Source of the DNA: Silene latifolia
Taxonomy: Eukaryota; Streptophyta; Magnoliopsida; Caryophyllales; Caryophyllaceae
Direction of reading: 5' to 3'
Assembly: GCF_048544455.1 (NCBI RefSeq)
Contig: NC_133538.1
Location: 142,659,922 to 142,723,921, forward strand
Length of the DNA: 64,000 nucleotides
Shown: piece by piece, positions 57,628 to 64,000 of the stretch
Position numbering within the stretch: the stretch's first letter is position 1
Layout of the letters: every line of letters starts with the position of its first letter
The notes under the pieces: model-generated
Databases searched by the model: none
Seen by the model: the letters and a program-made list of their open reading frames with translations, nothing else
Told to the model about the DNA's origin: nothing
Made by a program: the position numbers and the translations under genes

Positions 57628-57643
57628 TGGTATCAGAGTGACG
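57628..57643 (+). other. Primer-binding site, chromovirus copy 2
   Basis: TGGTATCAGAGTGACG follows the LTR by three bases; one base differs from the usual tRNA-Met site (GAGTG for GAGCG). Confidence 0.85.
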
Positions 57644-58009
57644 ATTTTGGAACCTGTAACTAATGAACCCAATGAACTTAGGGAGTCAAACTAAAGTGAA
57701 CTCGGGTAGGAGTTGTTAAGAGTTAATGCAAAGACTTGGGAGACATCCTAAAGTCGCGATCTCGCCCTACAACTTTGACCGGTCACTATAGGGTGTGTGT
57801 CGGGATTGTTATGTTTTTACCTTGTGTGTTGTATATTTATATAGTAATGTGTTGTGTGAATTGGTGGATGAATGCATGTGGAGAATGGGGAATGTGATGG
57901 TGAAAGATGATGAGTAGTATGAATGTGTATGATGATTGTATAGCGGGAATTGTATGATGAATGTTTTATAACGTGGCATTTTAGAAACATATGGAGTAGG
58001 ATTGTTGTT

Positions 58010-58012
<3 letters not shown>

Positions 58013-58093
<81 letters not shown>
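58013..58093. repeat. (TA)n followed by (GA)n
   Basis: About 23 TA units run straight into about 17 GA units. With the inverted partner at 61668-61798 it brackets the foldback element. Confidence 0.95.
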
Positions 58094-58096
<3 letters not shown>

Positions 58097-58965
58097 GTTC
58101 TTATAAGGCTCTTACATCTTATGAGTCCCTAAGTCCTTATAAGGACCTTAGGATGGAAGGGATGGAGGGATGAGATTACATCTCATTCAAGGGTCACAAA
58201 TGAACCTCCCTAATCTCCCTTCCTAATTGTGTATAACTCCTCCTAATTGTGTATAACTCTTCCACCATTCTATTCTCCCTACCCACTTCCTCATTATTCA
58301 TTCTTTCACACTTCTCTCATACACTCATTCTCTCTCATTTTTCTCTCATTCTCTAAAAAAAAACCAAATCAACAAAAAAAAACCAACAAAAAAAAACCAA
58401 AAAAAACAAACAATAACAACTTCATCGACAACACCACCATAACAAACCACCCTTCCACCACCATTCACCACCACCATACCGTCCTCCCTCCTGCCATGAA
58501 CCGGCCACGAACCACCCCACAATCTCACAACCAACCCGCAACACCCAGATCCCGACCTCCCTCCGACGACGCCCTCCTTGCTGCCGCCACACACCGACGA
58601 CCCTCCACCAGCCGTCCTCCCTCCTCTCCTCAATCACCGCAACCACCAGACCGCGCCTTCGCCTTCTACTTAGATCTCTCTTTTTTTTCAAATCTTATTT
58701 GTTATTTGTTATTGTTATTGTTTGCTTTTGTTTGTTTGTTGTTGTTGTTGACAGATCTCCTTTTTTTTTAATTGAATTGTTTTATGTTTTTTGTGTTTAT
58801 TGCTTTGTTGTATTTTTTTAGTTGTTTCAGATTTCGTCTTCGTTTTGTTGTATTTTTTTAAAAAAAAAATTCTGATTTAAAAAAAACTCTTTTTTACTCT
58901 TTTTCAGATTTCTCATTTAAAATACATACTATATTCTTTTTTTGTGTCTTGTTATATCCTTAAAA

Positions 58966-59175
58966 CATTAAAGTTATACTATTTACGACTAAAGTTATAC
59001 CCTTAAAACATTAAAGTTATATTATTTACGACTAAAGTTATACCCTTAAAAATATTAAAGTCATACTATTTATGACTAAAGTTATATCATTTTTACATTA
59101 AAGTTACACTATTAACATCTAAAGTTATACCTTTTTTACACTAAAGTTATACCCTTAAAACATTAAAGTGCTATG
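58966..59175. repeat. ACTAAAGTTATAC repeats, block 1
   Basis: About nine units of 20-27 bp, alternating ACATTAAAGTTATACT and ACGACTAAAGTTATAC. Confidence 0.9.
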
Positions 59176-59614
59176 ATTTTTTTTTTTTAATTTTCGTTTG
59201 GTTTTTTTTTTTGTTTTTCCTGTGATTGTTGTTTTTTTGTCTTTCTCCTTTTTCCTTTCTCCCTCCCTGCTCTTTTTTTCGTTCTTTTTTTTCGTCCATT
59301 TTTTTTTTTTAATTTTCGTTTGGTTTTATGTTGTTTTTCTGTGATTGTTGTTTTTTTGTTGGTGTCGTTTTTTTTATTGTTATTTGGTTTTTTGTTTTGT
59401 TATTGTTATTATTGTTATTTGGTTTTTATTATTGGTATTTGGAATTTGGAATTTGGTATTTGGTTATTGTTATTATTTTTTTTTTCAGATCTACTTTTTT
59501 CAGTCCACTATATTTTTTTGTTAGATTATTTATTATTGTATTGTATTTTCTAATTTTTGATCTTTGTTGTTTTTAATTTCTAATTTATTATTTTTCAAGT
59601 TTCATATTTTGGGC

Positions 59615-60450
59615 TGAAGTTATACAATAATCAAAATAAAGTTATACTATTAACTATTAAAGTTATACATTGTATAAATTGAAGTTACACAAATTTTGGA
59701 CTAAAGTTATACATCTTGTCTATTAAAGTTATACACTGCGTGCATTAAAGTTATACATCTTGTCTATTAAAGTTATACACTGCGTGCATTAAAGTTATAC
59801 TTCTTTTTTTCAGATTTGTTGATTTTTCTTTTTTAGAACTAGATGGTTTTTATTTTTTATATCTATTTGGTTTTTATGTTTTCAGTTTTGTTGGTTTTTT
59901 ATTTTTGGACTAAAGTTATACAATTTTGGACTACAGTTATACAATTTTGGACTAAAGTTATACAATTTTGAACTAAAGTTATACATTTGGACAAAAGTTA
60001 TAAGTTTGTTGGATTAAAGTTATAGGATTTTGGACTAAAGTTACACGCTTTTGGACTAAAGTTATACATATGAAGGACTAAAGTTATACAAATAAGGACT
60101 AGAGTTATACAAAAATTGACTAAAGTTATACAAATATGGACAAAAGTTATACAAAAAAGGACTAAAGTTATACAAATATGGACTAAAGTTTACAAAAATG
60201 GACCAAAGTTATACAAATATGGACTAAAGTCATACAAAAAGAACTTATATAAATTCCAATTAATTCATCGAAAATGGACTAAAGTTATACAAAAATGGAC
60301 TAAAGTTATACAAAAATGGGCTAAAGTTATTTAAATAAGGAGAAAAGTTATACAAAAATGGGCTAAGGTTATACAAAAATTGACTAAAGATATACAAAAA
60401 TTGATTAAAGTCATTGAAATTATACACACTTCTACTGGAGTTATACATTC
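59615..60450. repeat. GGACTAAAGTTATACAAAAAT repeats, block 2 (plus)
   Basis: More than thirty units of about 20-25 bp, all in the CTAAAGTTATAC orientation, becoming most regular at 59905-60420. Frames rich in Tyr, Lys, Thr and Val across it are artefacts. Confidence 0.93.
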
Positions 60451-60534
60451 CTTGAGTAGAAGTTATTCATATCGTTACTAGAGTTATACATTCATTTAGT
60501 AGAAGTTCAACACATTCCTAATGTATTTGTATAT

Positions 60535-60815
60535 CTTTGGTCCATTTTTGTATAACTTTAGTCCATTTTTGTGTAACTTTAGTCCTTATTTGTATAACTT
60601 TAGTCCATATTCGTATAACTTTAGTTAGTTTTTTTATAACTTTAGTCCTTATTTGTATAACTTCAGTCCATATTTGTATAACTTTAGGCAAATTTTGTAT
60701 AACTTTAGTCTATTTTTGTATAACTTTAGTCCATAACAGTATAACTTTAGGCAATTTTTGTATAACTTTACTCCATTTTTGTATAACTTTAGTCCATAAA
60801 AGTATAACTTTTGCA
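60535..60815. repeat. GTATAACTTTAGTCC repeats, block 3 (inverted)
   Basis: About thirteen units of roughly 21 bp in the opposite orientation to block 2. Together blocks 2 and 3 can pair as a very long hairpin with a centre near 60480. Confidence 0.93.
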
Positions 60816-61029
60816 TAACTGAAAAATTTATAATAACTTTAAAAAAACGACATTTGTAAAAATAAAAAAAAAAAAACAAGACGAATTTTAAAGAAACGAC
60901 ATTTGTAAAAATAAAAAACAAGACGATATTTGAAATGTCAAAATATGCATTATAATAACTTTAATATGTCTAAGATTAATACTAACAAATAGAAAAAAAA
61001 CAACTTCAACCAAAAGTTGTACCGTTAAA

Positions 61030-61115
61030 ACATTAAAGTTATACAATTTACGACTAAAGTTATACTCGTAAAACATTAAAGTTATACAATTTACAATTAA
61101 AGTTACACTTTTTAT
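61030..61115. repeat. ACTAAAGTTATAC repeats, block 4
   Basis: Four units like block 1, back in plus orientation. Confidence 0.88.
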
Positions 61116-61664
61116 ATTTTTTTTTTTGGGAGTGTTATTGTTTGTGTTATTTCAAATCTGAGTTTTTTTTTTAAAAAAAGCGAGAATTGAAAAAATAAGT
61201 AAAACATAACGAATGAAAAATAAATAAATAAAATAAAAGATAACAAAAATAACGAATGGAAAAAAACAACTCAAAACATAAAAACTAACATGAAAAAAAA
61301 AAAAAAAAAAAAAAACCGTCGGCGGCGATGGGGTTGGCGGCGGCGGCGGGTGGTGGGGTGGTGTCGGGTAGGGTGGTGGTGAATGAGGAAGAGATGAATG
61401 AATGATTTTTTTGGGTTTTTGATTTTTTTGGGTTTTTTAGAGAGGAAAGAGAATTGAGATGTAGAGAGATGAGAAGAAGTTGTGATAACGAGATAATGAA
61501 TGATTAGTGAGGTTGGTTTATTTAATTGATGAGTTAATTAGAGAAGAGGTGGAGGGATTAATTTGTAGCCACATATTGACATCAAATCTTAGTCTTCCAT
61601 TGCCTTGATCCAATGGCCCTTAGAAGGACTTATGGACTCAAATATATAAGTGGCCTTAGTTGAT

Positions 61665-62111
<447 letters not shown>

Positions 62112-62198
62112 GTTATGTTGTCGTTTGTCGTTTTGTATATAAACATAGCTGGTTGGTAGTGTTGAGATACGCATGCGGGTAGTATACGAGTCAGCATG

Positions 62199-62480
62199 AC
62201 TCGATCGAGTGGGGGGCACTCGATCGAGTAGGTAAGTGACTCGATCGAGAGGGTTGTTTTACGTTTCTGGGCAGTAGTCTGTTTTTGGGCACTCGATCGA
62301 GTAGGTTTGGGCACTCGATCGAGTGGGGTCAGCTCGATCGAGTAAGGAGGTGGCTCGGTCAAGTGGGTTTTTGGATGCATTATGGTCAGGTTGTGGAGTC
62401 GAGGCACTCGATCGAGTAAGTGGGCAACTCGATCGAGTGGCCTCAACTCGATCGAGTGGGTTGTGGTACTCGATCGAGTA
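62199..62480. repeat. Phased ACTCGATCGAGT cluster in the copy 2 leader
   Basis: Eleven units start near 62199, 62218, 62239, 62291, 62313, 62332, 62353, 62406, 62427, 62446 and 62468. Steps within each run are 19-22 bp. The cluster again ends about 80 bp before gag. Confidence 0.93.
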
Positions 62481-62556
62481 GGTTTTACACAGGTTGTTTT
62501 CGTGTTTTGAGTATGGGATGTGTGTTTATGTTTGTTCTTCCTTATATAGTTTCAAG

Positions 62557-63720
62557 ATGCCCCCAAAGAGAAACGTGTTGTATGCCTGGGCTGAGAACAT
62601 GAGCGTAGATGAGATAGTTAAGATGTTGGAGCACCAAGATGCTCTTACTGAGGCTTTAAAGAAGTTCGGAAAAGATAAGGAGGCGGGTGTAGATTTCGCC
62701 AAGATGAGTATCAATATAGCGAGGTTTAACCCTAAGGAGTACATGGGCACTGGGGCGCCAATTCTGCTGGATATTTAGCATAGGGAGATGGAAAACATAC
62801 TCAATGTGGTTCATTGCCAACAGGACTTTCGAGTGGAATAAGCTACGTTTTACTTGAGGGAAGCAACCGGAGAGTGGTGGGATAAGGTTAGGGTGTGTGC
62901 TCTGGATCTATATGTGAGACAGGGGTTATCTGCTATACCTTGGGATGATTTTAAAAGGGCTATGAGGCGAGAGTTTGTGCCAGAGCATGTGTGTAGCAAG
63001 CTGAGAGAGGAGTTTGATGACTTCAAGATGACTTCTGATATGACAGTTGCTGAGTATTATCACAAGTTCAACGAGAAGTCTAGGTACGCAGAGGATATGG
63101 GGCTGAGCCAAGAGAACTTGGCATTGATATTTGAGAAGGGGTTGACACCCAAGATTATGGAGAAGTTGCCGGTAGGAGTCCTTACTGATGTTAAGGAGGT
63201 GTATGAGCGTGCCGGAAGAGCTGAGAGGTTAGTTGAGATGGCTAAGGAGAACAGAGAGAGAGCCTCTGGGAAGTGGAAGGCTGAGAGTGAGGGTGATGGT
63301 CAGTCTAGTTACAAGAGGGGCGGCCATAACCAGGTGAGAGCTTACTCTTCGGGGTCGGGGTTTAGCGGTGGAGCTTCTTACGGGCGTGGCAGTGGTGGTG
63401 GTAGTGGCAGCTGGGGTTTGACTTGCTTTAACTGTGGTGGTGTGGCCCACAAGAGACATGAGTTTACCAGCACAGCGGGCTGGGGTTTTCAGAGGCAGTC
63501 ACAAGGGAGTTTCTCTCAGGGTCCGTCTCAGAGTTTTGCCAGTAGCAGGCCGGCTGGGTCGTGGAATAACCAGGGTGGTCAGAGTAACAACAATGGTGAG
63601 GCTAACCGCAATGACGGTAATTCATATCAGAGACCAGCGACGAACAACAACCAGGGGTCGGTTGCTAAACCATCTACTTCAGCTAGTACTGTCCGGGGAG
63701 GTGGACAGAAGATCAATGGT
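62557..63720 (+). pseudogene. gag: Chromovirus gag (copy 2)
   Basis: It starts at the ATG at 62557 (MPPKRNVLYAWAENM). In-frame stops stand near 62776 (where copy 1 has Trp in NWHREME) and near 62838 (where copy 1 has Gln in EQAAFYL). The Retrotrans_gag core follows: ATGEWWDKVRV, FVPEHVCSKLREEF and AEYYHKFNEKSRYAEDM. The zinc knuckle reads CFNCGGVAHKRHEF near 63425, with Phe for the last Cys. The tail is Gly/Ser/Asn-rich. Confidence 0.88.
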
Positions 63721-64000
63721 AAGTTGTTTATGATGGAGAAGAAAGCAGCTGAGGATGATGCTCACGTTATCACGGGTACTTTTCTTGTTAATGGAGTCTT
63801 TACCTTTATTTTGTTTGATTTGAGGGCGTCACAGTCGTTTGTATCATCGAGTCATGCTAAGCTTTTGGGTTTGAGAGAGTATGAATTTGTAAAAGAGGAA
63901 GTTTTTATACCGTCGGATGAGTCTGTATCATGTGGGAAGTTGTATAGGGGTGTGTCTATGATAGTTGGGCAGGTTGACCTACCAGTGGACTTGTTAGAAT
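63721..64000 (+). pseudogene. Protease region of chromovirus copy 2 (partial, window edge)
   Basis: KLFMMEKKAAEDDAHVITGT leads into FLVNGVFTFILFDLRASQSF. The catalytic triplet, normally DSG or DTG, is DLR here, and DLG in copy 1. It continues with SCGKLYRGVSMIVGQVDLPV to the window end in one frame. Confidence 0.8.

Noticed and set aside
58247..58771. 174-codon Pro/Thr/Ser-rich frame
   Set aside because: It spans CCACC- and poly-A-rich arms of the foldback element; low complexity and no domain.
60116..60818. Tyr/Lys- and Thr/Val-rich frames
   Set aside because: Translations of the CTAAAGTTATAC repeats.

Overview
The window looks like repeat-dense plant nuclear DNA. It holds one convincing host gene, an intronless serine acetyltransferase, and almost everything else is transposable elements, many inserted into one another. 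A dicot is likely; the chromovirus LTR style and the Tat/Ogre-like element recall Caryophyllales such as Silene or beet, but that is a weak inference. No bacterial, organellar or CRISPR feature is present, and no tRNA or rRNA gene was recognised.

Layout. (1) 1-3.6 kb holds two RNase H scraps of old LINEs and a 1.64-kb PIF/Harbinger element (TSD TTA) with a decayed transposase and a very long (TAA)n tract. (2) 3.6-18.4 kb is one plant L1-type LINE split by two later insertions: an 8.5-kb Ty3/gypsy chromovirus (Tekay-like, TSD AGGTG) and a 540-bp hAT-like MITE (TSD ATGGTCGA). Reading through the empty sites gives the rest of the LINE protein. (3) 18.5-19.8 kb is the serine acetyltransferase gene, with two plausible starts that would give an organellar or a cytosolic enzyme. 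(4) 20.8-22.4 kb is a hAT-like element (8-bp TSD) carrying a nested Mutator-like foldback element. (5) 23.5-55.5 kb is a single minus-strand Ty1/copia element (478-bp LTRs, TSD AATAG) stretched to 32 kb. It contains a chromovirus solo LTR with its own foldback MITE, a 555-bp TRIM, an 8-kb non-coding LARD-like LTR element, a 1.3-kb copia-type solo LTR, a 12.8-kb gag-only Tat-like LTR element (itself carrying a second copy of the hAT family) and a small MITE. (6) 56.3 kb to the window end is a second Tekay-like chromovirus, cut by the window edge. A (TA)n tract in its leader took up a 3.7-kb foldback element full of CTAAAGTTATAC repeats and a 199-bp MITE.

Every insertion border stated was read from matching target-site duplications and, for LTR elements, from primer-binding and polypurine sites. 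All element proteins are broken by stops and frameshifts, so no autonomous element is visible.

The least explained signal is a self-complementary 12-mer, ACTCGATCGAGT, and its variants. It sits in clusters with a regular 19-22 bp spacing in the LTRs and leaders of the chromoviruses and, as ACTCGACCGAGT, in the solo LTR. Two double turns of the helix per step suggests a phased array of dimer-binding sites.
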